The translations under genes and the position numbers were made by a program. From assembly GCF_016865445.1 (NCBI RefSeq), contig NZ_AP024412.1, positions 1,674,001 to 1,738,000 on the forward strand: a stretch of DNA of 64,000 nt, given 5' to 3'. This document shows positions 47,791 to 57,289 of the stretch, piece after piece (positions within the stretch are counted from its first letter, which is position 1; the number at the start of each line of letters is the position of its first letter). The notes beneath the pieces are model-generated. The model saw only the letters and a program-made list of their open reading frames with translations. It searched no databases and was not told the origin of the DNA. The stretch is from Mariniplasma anaerobium (GTDB lineage: Bacteria; Bacillota_I; Bacilli_A; Acholeplasmatales; Acholeplasmataceae).

Positions 47791-48867
47791 CTATTCCATA
47801 GTAAGTGCATTGGTTGGACATTTAGCAACACATAGTCCACATTCAAAACACTTATCAGGATCTATCGTTATTTTATCTTTCATGGTAATCGCAAAATATG
47901 GACAAACATTAACACATAAATTACATTTAATACATTTATCTTCAATTAACTTAGGTATGCTTGCTTCATATTTAACGTTATTTTTTAAAGTTGTGTTAAT
48001 CACTTCTTCTACACTTTTAAATCCATAGGCTTCTAATCGACTTGGTAAATCTTTAATTATTTTAGCGTATAGTTGTTTGCCTTTAAGTAATGCTGCAGAA
48101 AGCATTTGAACAGCTGATGCTCCAGCAAGTAAGAATTCTATAACATCATCTGCTGACCCAATACCACCAACACCTATAACTGTTAAGCTTGGTTCAGCTT
48201 TTTTAATGGTATAGATAGTTGCTAAAGCTAAGTTTTTAATTACAGGTCCACTTGTCCAAACAAATCCACTTTCGTTGCCATATAAAATTGATCTAGATTG
48301 GATATCAATTTTCATGGTTGGCCCTAGGGAATTAATTGCCACAACACCGTTTGCTCCATTTTCTTTAATGACTTTAGCAAACTCAGCCGGGTTAGGAATA
48401 TGAGGACTAATCTTCATATAAAATGGTTTTTTGGTATGTTTTCTAATCATTTTAACTGTATCTGCAATAACGGAAATATCAGTTCCAACATAATGTGTAG
48501 ATATTTCAAAAGCATCCGCAAATTGATCAAACAAAGGAATTAATATTTCCATATCTTCCTTGCTATAACCAACACTTATAATTAAAGGTCTATCTTTTGT
48601 AAGTTTATATTCAGGAAGAAATTCTTCTGCCCATTTTTCTTTTGAATATTCACTCCATAGTTCACTATTCATAACATATTGTTTATCACCATAAATACAT
48701 GGTTTTGGAATATGTGGAGCTTTAGTAGATATGGTTTTTGTCACAACAGCGCCACATCCAGCATCTTTCATAAATAATAGTTTTTCAGTATCTCCAACTA
48801 ATGGCCCTGAAGCAGGCATTAAAGGATTTTCTAATGTCAATCCATCAAACGTTGTTTTTAAATTCAT
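47791..48867 (-). CDS. PreA-like dihydropyrimidine/dihydroorotate dehydrogenase fused to 2x[4Fe-4S]
   Basis: The 358-residue protein has an FMN-binding TIM barrel (start NPLMPASGPLVGD, later GVGGIGSADDVIEF) followed by a ferredoxin domain with two clusters (CIKCNLCVNVCP and CFECGLCVAKCP). This is the PreA layout. PreA normally pairs with PreT, which is absent. In this operon it could reduce a purine-derived ring such as urate or a dihydro intermediate using ferredoxin-level electrons; that role is inference. Confidence 0.85.
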   Translation of the reverse strand: MNLKTTFDGLTLENPLMPASGPLVGDTEKLLFMKDAGCGAVVTKTISTKAPHIPKPCIYGDKQYVMNSELWSEYSKEKWAEEFLPEYKLTKDRPLIISVGYSKEDMEILIPLFDQFADAFEISTHYVGTDISVIADTVKMIRKHTKKPFYMKISPHIPNPAEFAKVIKENGANGVVAINSLGPTMKIDIQSRSILYGNESGFVWTSGPVIKNLALATIYTIKKAEPSLTVIGVGGIGSADDVIEFLLAGASAVQMLSAALLKGKQLYAKIIKDLPSRLEAYGFKSVEEVINTTLKNNVKYEASIPKLIEDKCIKCNLCVNVCPYFAITMKDKITIDPDKCFECGLCVAKCPTNALTME

Positions 48868-50171
48868 AATTTCACCTCTTCATCTATTCTTTTCCAAAGT
48901 TTTTCTGCATATGTCAAAGCTTCTTTATATTGTTTTTTCAATATATTATCCACATCATAATTCATAACAACTTGACATCCTGATACATAAACATCTTTTG
49001 GTTTAAAACTATGGAATAATCCAAAGAATACATGTCCAAATGCGTTATCTTTATTCATTGGTGTTGGTGCTACATATGGGATCATAAGTAAATCTGATAC
49101 ATATCCTTTTTCTATTTTCCCTGATTTGATATCTAATATTTGATTGACATAATCATATGTGTCATTAATCATTTGTTTAAGCTCATTTAATCCAAATAGA
49201 TTAGGTGTTTGATCTAATAAATGAGTTGCATAATACAAAGTTAAATATTCAGTTGTTATTGCTGATGATATACCATCATTACCAACAATCACTGGAATGC
49301 CGTAATCTCTAAATTTCTTAAGTGGTGGAACTCCAACACTATTATTCATATTAGAAGAAAAATTAACTGCAATCACACAATCATGATTTTTAATGATTTC
49401 TAATTCTTCATCATCTACATAGATCGCGTGTGCGATAATACTCTTTGGATTTAAAAGACCATGTCTTTCTAATCTCTTTAATATGCTTTCGCTATATTTT
49501 TTTCTACAATCTTGTTCATCAAGAACACTTTCAGCAACATGAATATGAATAGGCATGTCACCGATTACTTTTTTAACACGCTTTAAAGTTTCTTCTGAAA
49601 GACTCATTGAAGCATGTAGACCAAATAGTCCTTTAGTGAATGCTGAGTGGTTGTTCTTACTAAAATCAATATTTTCTTTAATTGCTTTTTCGACAGGAAA
49701 TCTATCACTTGTCTCAAAGGCAAACACACCTCTTAAATGTGCTTGGTCTACAACTGCTTTTTTTAATGACTCTAATGAGCCTAAAATTTCAATACCACTT
49801 GCGTGATGATCAATTAAAGTTGTTACACCATTTTTCATATGATCGATTGCACTAACAATACCACTATAATATGTTGTTTGATTATCTAGATTACGATCTA
49901 GTTTCCACCATAATTGATCAAGGATATCTTGAAAGTTTTTTGGATGAAAAGGCACGCTCATTCCGCGTGCAAAAGTTGAATATATATGTGTATGTCCAGT
50001 CACTAATCCAGGCATAACTAAATGATCATATCCATCTATAATTTCATAGCCTTTATCCTTAAATTCTATCATCAAACCGACTTCAATAATCTTATCGTCA
50101 AAAATAACATATCCATTATCTATGAATTGATTAAAATCATAAATCTTAGTATTAATAATCGCCTTTATCAT
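48864..50171 (-). CDS. ssnA: SsnA-like amidohydrolase
   Basis: The 435-residue protein has GLVTGHTHIYSTFARGM with two metal histidines, HVAES and a later IVGNDGI. It matches SsnA in length and in operon position. SsnA-type proteins occur in purine degradation clusters and are thought to open a ring. The start overlaps the stop of the hydantoinase-like gene as ATGA. Confidence 0.88.
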   Translation of the reverse strand: MIKAIINTKIYDFNQFIDNGYVIFDDKIIEVGLMIEFKDKGYEIIDGYDHLVMPGLVTGHTHIYSTFARGMSVPFHPKNFQDILDQLWWKLDRNLDNQTTYYSGIVSAIDHMKNGVTTLIDHHASGIEILGSLESLKKAVVDQAHLRGVFAFETSDRFPVEKAIKENIDFSKNNHSAFTKGLFGLHASMSLSEETLKRVKKVIGDMPIHIHVAESVLDEQDCRKKYSESILKRLERHGLLNPKSIIAHAIYVDDEELEIIKNHDCVIAVNFSSNMNNSVGVPPLKKFRDYGIPVIVGNDGISSAITTEYLTLYYATHLLDQTPNLFGLNELKQMINDTYDYVNQILDIKSGKIEKGYVSDLLMIPYVAPTPMNKDNAFGHVFFGLFHSFKPKDVYVSGCQVVMNYDVDNILKKQYKEALTYAEKLWKRIDEEVKL

Positions 50172-51475
50172 AGAAAATCACTTCCTTTAATAAGTTGACC
50201 TTTGTGTTTGATTAGAAGTCCATCTTTTAAAACAAATTCTCCTCTAACTAAAGTTGATACAACTTTACCAGCTGTTAAAAGATTTTCATATACTGAATAA
50301 TCACAAGTTCCATGGTTGCCATGAACTCTTGTGTTCATATCTTTTTTAAAGATTGTAATATCCGCATCAAATCCTTCTTTGATTTGACCTTTTGTATGAA
50401 GTCCTTGAGTAAATGCGACTCTTTTAGTCATTTTTTCAATTGCTTCATCGCCTAAATGATATCTCATGATGCCTAAAGCATGTTCAATGCCACCAATGCC
50501 CAAAGGCATTTGACTTAATGTAGGTTTAATTTTATCTTTTTTCATAAATGCACAATGATCAGTTCCAATTGTATAAACTAAATCTTGATATTTATGTAAT
50601 AATTGTCTTTCTTCTTCAGTTCTTAGTGGAGGTGCAAAAGTATATAAATATCCATCTTTACGTTCTAATACTTCTTTATTAAACGTAAAATATTGAGGGC
50701 AACTTTCAACAAAGAAATGCTGATTCAAAATATCAGGATAATTTTGAATCAATGCTTCAAGTGTCTTTCCACTACTTAAATGAACCATATACATATAGCC
50801 TTTAGTTTCTCTTGTATATTTAGCTAATTTAAGCGCTTCTGTTAATTCACTTTTTGATGGTCTACTTACTGTTAAATCTTTATATGTAAACTTTGGATCT
50901 AAACGAATCAAATCATCGTTTTCAATATGTGCCATAATCAAAAAATGATATTTTTTAGATAATTTGAGTAACTCTATAATTTCTTTATCATAGGTTCTTC
51001 TATCTGAATCAGAGTAGGTCGTAAATAATTTAAGTGTATTCATGCCTAATTCTTTCATCTTTTTCACATAAGCTTCTAAATCACCTTTAGGATTTTTGAT
51101 GCATGCATGAAAATGATAATCAATCACACTTTTTTTGGCTAGAGCTAATCTTTCTTTATATGATCTTTCTAACTCTTTTACACAATCAGTAGGTTCTAAA
51201 AAATCAACATAAGAAGTGACTCCACCATAAAGAGCTGCGATACTTCCAGTATAAAAATCATCGACAGATTTAATAAATCCTAAATCTAATTCAAAATGGA
51301 CATGAGGATCAATAATTCCAGGAAGCACTTCTAATCCCTTTGCATCAATTACCTCAAGTGCAGGCAAAAGCTCTTCGCTAATTAAAGCGATTTTTTCACC
51401 TTTAATATATACATTTGTTTGTTTCCACAATTTATTAATATAAACTTTTGAATTTATGATTGCTTTATCATACAT
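50168..51475 (-). CDS. hydA: Hydantoinase/dihydropyrimidinase-like amidohydrolase
   Basis: The 435-residue protein has IIDPHVHFEL (metal-binding histidines), MAHIEN and TIGTDHCAF, the usual amidohydrolase metal ligands. It resembles D-hydantoinase/allantoinase. In purine degradation it should hydrolyse a cyclic ureide amide bond. The carboxylated lysine expected in this family may lie in the segment NTLKLFTTY near 147. An AGGAG site precedes the ATG. Confidence 0.88.
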   Translation of the reverse strand: MYDKAIINSKVYINKLWKQTNVYIKGEKIALISEELLPALEVIDAKGLEVLPGIIDPHVHFELDLGFIKSVDDFYTGSIAALYGGVTSYVDFLEPTDCVKELERSYKERLALAKKSVIDYHFHACIKNPKGDLEAYVKKMKELGMNTLKLFTTYSDSDRRTYDKEIIELLKLSKKYHFLIMAHIENDDLIRLDPKFTYKDLTVSRPSKSELTEALKLAKYTRETKGYMYMVHLSSGKTLEALIQNYPDILNQHFFVESCPQYFTFNKEVLERKDGYLYTFAPPLRTEEERQLLHKYQDLVYTIGTDHCAFMKKDKIKPTLSQMPLGIGGIEHALGIMRYHLGDEAIEKMTKRVAFTQGLHTKGQIKEGFDADITIFKKDMNTRVHGNHGTCDYSVYENLLTAGKVVSTLVRGEFVLKDGLLIKHKGQLIKGSDFL

Positions 51476-51484
51476 AAAAGACTC

Positions 51485-51964
51485 CTATCTAGATACTTCA
51501 ATAACCTTTACATCCTTAAGATTATAATGTTCTTTAATTTTCTCTAATAAATCTGATCTTGTTGTCACAATTAAATCTAAATTTGCTTCTATTATTTTAT
51601 TTAAAATACGATCATATCCATGTCCATCAAGTTCAAGTGCGCCTATTTCATCTAAATAAATAGGTTCTACTTTCTTTTTGATCATTTTTTCTATTGATTT
51701 TTCTACCCAACTTAAAGTAAATAAATTTATTAAGTAAGGCCCAATTTTTCCTGTACTAATAAAACTTTCAGAATAATAGTTCTTATGAAGCATTAAAACT
51801 TTTTGTTCTTTTGTTGATAATTTTGTAGCTAAAAAACTATGAACATTAGTCCCATCCATTTTTTTAATCGCAATAAACCCATCACCTTTTTTATCTTCAT
51901 GATACATTAGTTTTAAAGCTGTTGTTTTGCCTTCATTGATTTTCCCAGTAACGATTGTTATCAT
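51485..51964 (-). CDS. Small P-loop NTPase of the molybdenum hydroxylase operon
   Basis: I choose the ATG at 51964 (GGGAGG site 6 nt away) rather than the TTG before it. The 159-residue protein has Walker A GKINEGKTT and an acidic LDEIGALEL that serves as Walker B, as in small THEP1-like nucleoside triphosphatases. A protein of this kind may assist cofactor insertion. It overlaps the end of the xdhC gene, which indicates a linked function. Confidence 0.7.
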   Translation of the reverse strand: MITIVTGKINEGKTTALKLMYHEDKKGDGFIAIKKMDGTNVHSFLATKLSTKEQKVLMLHKNYYSESFISTGKIGPYLINLFTLSWVEKSIEKMIKKKVEPIYLDEIGALELDGHGYDRILNKIIEANLDLIVTTRSDLLEKIKEHYNLKDVKVIEVSR

Positions 51965-52778
51965 CAATAGCCTCCCTCATATGTTTTTGACTTTTTTTGC
52001 CAAAATGAATTGATAATATTTCAGCTGCTATTGAAATTGCAATATCCTCTGGTGCTCCGCCGCCTATATCAAGCCCTATTGGCGAATAGAAATTCTTTAA
52101 ATTAACTTTTTTACCAAATTTTTTATATGTCTCTTCTAAATATATTTTAAGTTTGTCAATTGAACAAAGCATACCGATATATTTAGGATTCAGTTTTAAT
52201 TCCAAAATCTTATTAATCACATGATAATCATATGTATGTGATGGTGTACAAACCACTACAAAACTATTATCTTTGATTCCATTTTTTTCAATAAAGTCAG
52301 CAAAATGTTGATGAACAACTACATCTGCTCCTTTAAAATCATCTATAATTTCTTTACGTTCATCAATAACAGTAACATGAAAATTTAAAGGTTTCAAAAC
52401 TGGAACAAGTGCTTGGCCAACGTGACCTCCACCAAATATGTAAACAAAATTCTTAACCCCTAAAAATTCATAAAACAATGTAACAATACCTCCACAAACC
52501 ATAGGAAGTGTTTTGGCTTCAGGTGTGACTTTACCTTTATCAAGTAAATATTTTTCAGTTAAGTGAGCTCTCAATTTAATAAGGCTTTTTGCTTTTTCGA
52601 TTGCATAGTGTTCTAATGCTCCACCACCAACAGTACCAAAAAACTCACCTGTTTCGACAACAAGTAACTTTTTGCCTACCTCAACAGGTCCTTCGCCTTC
52701 TTTTTGAATCGCAGTAATCAAAACCATATCAATACCTTTTGCTTGATTATCTACAATCTTTGAATATAAATCAATCAT
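51933..52778 (-). CDS. xdhC: XdhC/CoxI-family molybdenum cofactor maturation protein
   Basis: The 281-residue protein has the XdhC/CoxI N-terminal domain (GTVGGGALEH near 46-55) and a Rossmann C-terminal domain with YIFGGGHVGQAL and DIGGGAPEDIA. XdhC binds Moco, promotes its sulfuration and delivers it to the hydroxylase. It overlaps the P-loop gene by about 32 nt. It should mature both hydroxylases of the operon. Confidence 0.92.
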   Translation of the reverse strand: MIDLYSKIVDNQAKGIDMVLITAIQKEGEGPVEVGKKLLVVETGEFFGTVGGGALEHYAIEKAKSLIKLRAHLTEKYLLDKGKVTPEAKTLPMVCGGIVTLFYEFLGVKNFVYIFGGGHVGQALVPVLKPLNFHVTVIDERKEIIDDFKGADVVVHQHFADFIEKNGIKDNSFVVVCTPSHTYDYHVINKILELKLNPKYIGMLCSIDKLKIYLEETYKKFGKKVNLKNFYSPIGLDIGGGAPEDIAISIAAEILSIHFGKKSQKHMREAIDDNNRYWENQ

Positions 52779-52808
52779 CTCATCAGCTCTTTTCTGTAGG
52801 TGTATTTT

Positions 52809-53438
52809 TTATAAGAATATTGTTAGTACGACTGCAAAAACAAATGTTGATAATGATAAAATAGCATTTGGTTTAAAAACAAATGATACTTTTTGATTAA
52901 TACCAATACGTATGATGTGAATCAAACCTAATACCAACGCTTCTATTAATCCAAGCATGATAACAAAATCAAACATATTTGATAAACTTGCTAATTGTGA
53001 AAATTGAAATCCAGTTAATGCATTATTAATAGCTATATTTCCCAAGAATAACAATCTCCATGAAAATCCTACGACAGCAATACCGGTAACTACAGATGGA
53101 ATACTATTTTTCTTAAACAATGGTATAAAGACTACAAGAACAAATGATTGTAACATGATTGCAATCATTGGATTATAAGTTTTAATAGCAGGTAATCCTG
53201 GCATAAATAAATTAATAGCTTTTATAGTTGCTGCAATAGCTGCAACATAAATCATTGCTTTTCTTGATTTAGTGTTTTGATAAGTAATCAGCATTAAAGT
53301 TGCTGCGATTGGAAACATAACACTACCAGATACTAATGGAGGTAAAAACTGTAATACATATCCCAGTGTTGCTTCTAAAATCCCCCAAATAGCCCCAAAG
53401 AACAATACGTAAATCCAAATACTTTTAGTTTCTTTCAT
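52809..53438 (-). CDS. Integral membrane protein in the molybdenum hydroxylase operon
   Basis: The 209-residue protein has about six hydrophobic segments and no motif I can name. It sits between the large subunit of the second hydroxylase and xdhC, with an overlap of 4 nt. Its size and topology resemble ECF-type S components, so it may bind or import a purine or cofactor; this is a guess from position. No ECF T or A component is nearby. Confidence 0.6.
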   Translation of the reverse strand: MKETKSIWIYVLFFGAIWGILEATLGYVLQFLPPLVSGSVMFPIAATLMLITYQNTKSRKAMIYVAAIAATIKAINLFMPGLPAIKTYNPMIAIMLQSFVLVVFIPLFKKNSIPSVVTGIAVVGFSWRLLFLGNIAINNALTGFQFSQLASLSNMFDFVIMLGLIEALVLGLIHIIRIGINQKVSFVFKPNAILSLSTFVFAVVLTIFL

Positions 53439-55756
53439 TTTTTATTCTCCTTTTGTTTAAGTTCTAACATGCCTTGATATATTTTTTCAGCAGTTATTGG
53501 TAATTTTGTAATTCTCACACCTGTTGCATTATATACTGCATTAGCTAATGCTGCAGGAGGTGTATCGATTCCTATTTCTCCAACTGATTTTGCTCCAAAT
53601 GGACCTGATTCTTCATAACTGTCAGCAAATTCAGTCGTTAATTTATGAATTGTTTTAGTTGTTGGTATTGTATAGCTTAAAAATCCATTTGATATAAGTT
53701 TACCTTTATCTGTATATTTAACATCCTCATATCCTGCCATACCTAGGCCTTGAACAATTCCACCTTCAACTTGACCTTGGGCAAGTTTAGGATTGATTGT
53801 CATTCCACAATCAACAACACTAACATAATTTAAAACTTCATACTCAAATGTTTCTTTATCGATTTCAATTTCTATAAAACCTGCCATAAATGGTGGCGGT
53901 GATTTAGTTCCTACATAACTTCCTGTAGCAGTTAATTGTTTTTGATCTTCATTATAGGTTAATCTATTACCTAATTCTGATAATGTTATTTTTTCTTCTT
54001 TTGATGAGAACGTAATTCCATCAAATTCAACATCTTTTATATCTATTTTAAGTACATGTGCAGCTTCTTTTAGCAACATATTTTTCATAATTTTAGCTGC
54101 GTTTAAAACTGCATTACCTGAAACATATGTTGTACTTGAAGCATAAGCACCTGTATCAAATGGTGTTAAATCAGAATCTGATGAATAAACGATAACTTTA
54201 TCAACTGTAGTCATTAATTCTTCAGCTGCGATTTGAGCTAAGATTGTATCACTACCTTGACCAATATCAGTTGCTCCTACCATTAAGTTATAAAAACCAT
54301 CATCATTAAATTTAATAGTCGCAGCTCCCATATCGATATATGGAATACCACTTCCTTGCATTGCAAGTGCCATACCAACTGATCTAATCTTTGTATCACT
54401 TATTTCAACTTTAGGATATGTCTTATACCAATCAATTAATTCTAAACCTCTTTTAACACAATAATCTAATTTACATGTTTCCATGTTCATTGCGGTACCT
54501 TCAGTACCTTCACCCATGATTTCAAATATCGGTGATGTTTCACCTTCACGGATCATATTTTTTTGTCTAAAGACTATTGGATCCATATCAAGTTTCGCAC
54601 ATAGCATATCAACAGCAGATTCTAATGCAAAATTACCCTGAATTGCGCCATAACCTCTATATGCTCCTGCAGATACATGATTTGTATATACGACTTGACC
54701 TGCAAACTTCACAGCATCAACTTTATTATAAAGCGGTAATACTTTAGCCCCAGTAACCATAAAGACCGTTAAAGCGTGTTCTCCATATGCTCCTGTGTCT
54801 GATAACACAAAACAATCAATTGCTTTTAAGGTTCCATCCTTCATTGCTCCTAATTTGATATCAATTCTCATAGGATGTCTTGTATATGAAGATTCAAATA
54901 CTTCTTTTCTTGTATAAACAATCTTTGAAGGTTTTCCTGTTCTTAAAGTAACTAATGCAACAAACATTTCACCATGAAGTGCTTGTTTCCCACCAAATCC
55001 ACCACCGACTCTTGGTTTAATGATTCTAATTCTAGAAAGTGGAAAATCAAGTGTTTGTGATAAGATTCTACGCACATGAAAAGGCGTTTGCGTTGCTGTA
55101 TAAATAACTAATCTATTTTGAAAATCTATTCTAGCATTAGCTGTGTGAGGTTCCATCATTGCATGCGCTTGAGCTTGTGTGTAAAATGAATGTTCTATGA
55201 CAACATCACAATCTTTTAAAACATCTTCAGCTTTTCCAACTTCCATCTCGTAAGTTGCTGCAACATTCTTCTTTGGAAGAAATCCAATTGGAAACATTTC
55301 TTTTATTCCATCTTCAGGATGAATAATAGATTTATGTTCAAATGCTTTTTCAAAATCAAGAACAGGTTCTAATATTTCATATTCAACTTTTATTAATTTT
55401 AGAGCTTTTGTTGCAATATCATCATTTATTGCTGCAACACATGCTACTTCATCTCCAACATATCTGACATATTCATCTAATATAAATTTATCATGTGGTG
55501 ATGGTTCAGGGTATCCCTGACCAGCACGTGTAAATGATGTTCTTGGAACATCATGATGTGTGATAACAAGTTCTACACCATTTAACGCTTGCGCTTTTGA
55601 AACATCTATTTTTTTAATTTTCGCAAATGCATGAGGACTTCTAAGAATTTTAATGATTAATGAATTGGGATCAGCTAAATCATCTGTATAAGCTGGTCTA
55701 CCCATCATAATACCTTTACCATCTATTGAAGGTGTTTTATGATTAACTATTTTCAT
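53435..55756 (-). CDS. Molybdenum hydroxylase, molybdopterin subunit (set 2)
   Basis: The 773-residue protein has GGGFGGKQAL, GAYRGYGAIQG, GQGSDTILAQ and GAKSVGEIGI with the catalytic Glu. It is a paralogue of the 697-residue subunit and of full length for xanthine dehydrogenase large subunits. It is the third gene of a FAD, 2Fe-2S, Mo order. The second enzyme may use a different purine, or a nicotinate-type heterocycle; the sequence does not decide. Confidence 0.93.
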   Translation of the reverse strand: MKIVNHKTPSIDGKGIMMGRPAYTDDLADPNSLIIKILRSPHAFAKIKKIDVSKAQALNGVELVITHHDVPRTSFTRAGQGYPEPSPHDKFILDEYVRYVGDEVACVAAINDDIATKALKLIKVEYEILEPVLDFEKAFEHKSIIHPEDGIKEMFPIGFLPKKNVAATYEMEVGKAEDVLKDCDVVIEHSFYTQAQAHAMMEPHTANARIDFQNRLVIYTATQTPFHVRRILSQTLDFPLSRIRIIKPRVGGGFGGKQALHGEMFVALVTLRTGKPSKIVYTRKEVFESSYTRHPMRIDIKLGAMKDGTLKAIDCFVLSDTGAYGEHALTVFMVTGAKVLPLYNKVDAVKFAGQVVYTNHVSAGAYRGYGAIQGNFALESAVDMLCAKLDMDPIVFRQKNMIREGETSPIFEIMGEGTEGTAMNMETCKLDYCVKRGLELIDWYKTYPKVEISDTKIRSVGMALAMQGSGIPYIDMGAATIKFNDDGFYNLMVGATDIGQGSDTILAQIAAEELMTTVDKVIVYSSDSDLTPFDTGAYASSTTYVSGNAVLNAAKIMKNMLLKEAAHVLKIDIKDVEFDGITFSSKEEKITLSELGNRLTYNEDQKQLTATGSYVGTKSPPPFMAGFIEIEIDKETFEYEVLNYVSVVDCGMTINPKLAQGQVEGGIVQGLGMAGYEDVKYTDKGKLISNGFLSYTIPTTKTIHKLTTEFADSYEESGPFGAKSVGEIGIDTPPAALANAVYNATGVRITKLPITAEKIYQGMLELKQKENKK

Positions 55757-56205
55757 TTTTTGACCTCCAGATAACTTTTTATTGCTTTAAATTGAGCATG
55801 ATATCCAGTACATCTACATAAATTACCAACCATGTAATCTTTAATCTGTTCATCAGTTGGATTTTTTAATTCATGTTTAAGTGCATAAACTGTTAGTGCC
55901 ATACCTGTATTACAAAAACCACATTGGTCTGCGCCTTCTTCTCCAAAGAAATCACTGATTTCTTCAACTTCTTTTTGAAGACCATCAACTGTAGTAATTT
56001 TATGCCCATCAGCTCTTGCTGATAAAACTGAACATGATAGAACAGGTTTGCCATCCATTAAGACGGTACAAGCTCCACATGTTGATTTGTCACACCCGTT
56101 TTTAACACTAGTTATATGATTGTTTCTTAGTGTTTCTAGAAGGTATTCATTTTGAGCTATTTCAAACTCACGATCTCTACCATTTAAATTTAATTTGATC
56201 TTCAT
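55753..56205 (-). CDS. Molybdenum hydroxylase, 2Fe-2S subunit (set 2)
   Basis: The 150-residue protein has CDKSTCGAC with a further Cys and CGFCNTGM with CRCTG, the two 2Fe-2S sites of this family. The start follows a strong AAGGAGGTGA site and overlaps the FAD gene as ATGA. Confidence 0.94.
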   Translation of the reverse strand: MKIKLNLNGRDREFEIAQNEYLLETLRNNHITSVKNGCDKSTCGACTVLMDGKPVLSCSVLSARADGHKITTVDGLQKEVEEISDFFGEEGADQCGFCNTGMALTVYALKHELKNPTDEQIKDYMVGNLCRCTGYHAQFKAIKSYLEVKK

Positions 56206-56999
56206 TTGGATGTCACCTCCTTGATGCCTCTTTTAACATATGTTTTAGCTAAAACTTCTCGATACTCTTTGGTTGCTGCTTTATTAGATCCAAGTTTAAC
56301 TGTATCTAAAACAATTTCAACTGTTTGTTCAAGAACTTCTTCTGTAATTTTTTCTTGTTTATTTAAAAACTCTGCAGCTTCATGTGAAAGCATTGCAACA
56401 CTTGGACGTGATCCAAGTGATATTTTATATGTATGATTTTCTTGATATACCGCAATATCTAGAATTGCAAACTCAAGTGTTGTTCCTGATACTTTTTTAA
56501 AGAATCCTTTTCCTGGACTTTTTTTAATGATGATATGTGTTAAAATATCTGTCATCTTACCTTTTGTATTTAAAAAGTCTTCTAAAGATATTTCTTTTTT
56601 TGGAAAAAAGAGCAGTTTAACATCAAGGGTTAAAAGTGAAGTGATAAAATCAGAAAATGCATATCTTCCAGCAATTGTTCCACCTATAGTCGCGATATTT
56701 CTAAATCCAACACCTAATATATTACTTAAGCTTTCACTTATAAAACCTTTGCCTAAAGCTTTTATAGCTAAATTGGATTCAATTTCATAAAGTGTCACTA
56801 AAGCGCCAATTTCAATTGCCTCTTTAGTTTCAATAATTTGATCTAACCCTAACTCACATAAATCAATAAGTGTATCTAAAGTTGATGAAGATTGTTTTAG
56901 CCAAGTTCCTCCTCCTAAAATTGAGTTTTTAGGATTCTGATTTAAAATTTCATAAGCCTCTTTGAGTGATTTTGCTTTGTGATATAGATTAATTTCCAT
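56202..56999 (-). CDS. Molybdenum hydroxylase, FAD subunit (set 2)
   Basis: The 265-residue protein has LGGGTWLKQS near 28-37 and IATIGGTIAG near 99-108, the FAD-binding loops of the medium subunit. It is the first gene downstream of the IS110 insertion, so its transcription now depends on a promoter in the IS or on readthrough. An AGGAAG site precedes the ATG. Confidence 0.9.
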   Translation of the reverse strand: MEINLYHKAKSLKEAYEILNQNPKNSILGGGTWLKQSSSTLDTLIDLCELGLDQIIETKEAIEIGALVTLYEIESNLAIKALGKGFISESLSNILGVGFRNIATIGGTIAGRYAFSDFITSLLTLDVKLLFFPKKEISLEDFLNTKGKMTDILTHIIIKKSPGKGFFKKVSGTTLEFAILDIAVYQENHTYKISLGSRPSVAMLSHEAAEFLNKQEKITEEVLEQTVEIVLDTVKLGSNKAATKEYREVLAKTYVKRGIKEVTSK

Positions 57000-57124
57000 C
57001 TTTATCTTCCTAATATATATATGTAGTCCTAAATATATATTAGACTCTCCTTCTTTATAGTTTTTTGACGCGGACTACTTTATAATTGAATTAGATCATA
57101 TCACAGACTAGTTTACTTCTTCCT

Positions 57125-57217
57125 TACAGCGCTTTTGCGACTGGTTTAGAAAGGATATAGCTGTGACTTTAATTAAATATGGTAATGAGTTGGATACAGC
57201 GCTTTATGCGACTGGTT
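57125..57217 (+). repeat. Two hairpin-forming direct repeats in the IS110 left end
   Basis: The sequence TACAGCGCTTTTGCGACTGG, extending to TT, occurs at 57125-57146 and again with one extra A at 57195-57217, starts 70 bp apart. Each copy can fold as CAGCGC with GCG-A-CTG. The position fits the non-coding left end that encodes the bridge RNA in characterised IS110 elements. Confidence 0.7.
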
Positions 57218-57289
57218 ATTTCTTATTAGGTTACATCGATTAAAGTTTACAGTCTTTGCACGTGATGATCAAAGAAAGGATTGATTTTT

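Noticed and set aside
57125-57217. CRISPR-like array from the two 22-nt repeats
   Set aside because: There are only two units, inside the left end of an IS110 element, with no cas gene in the window.
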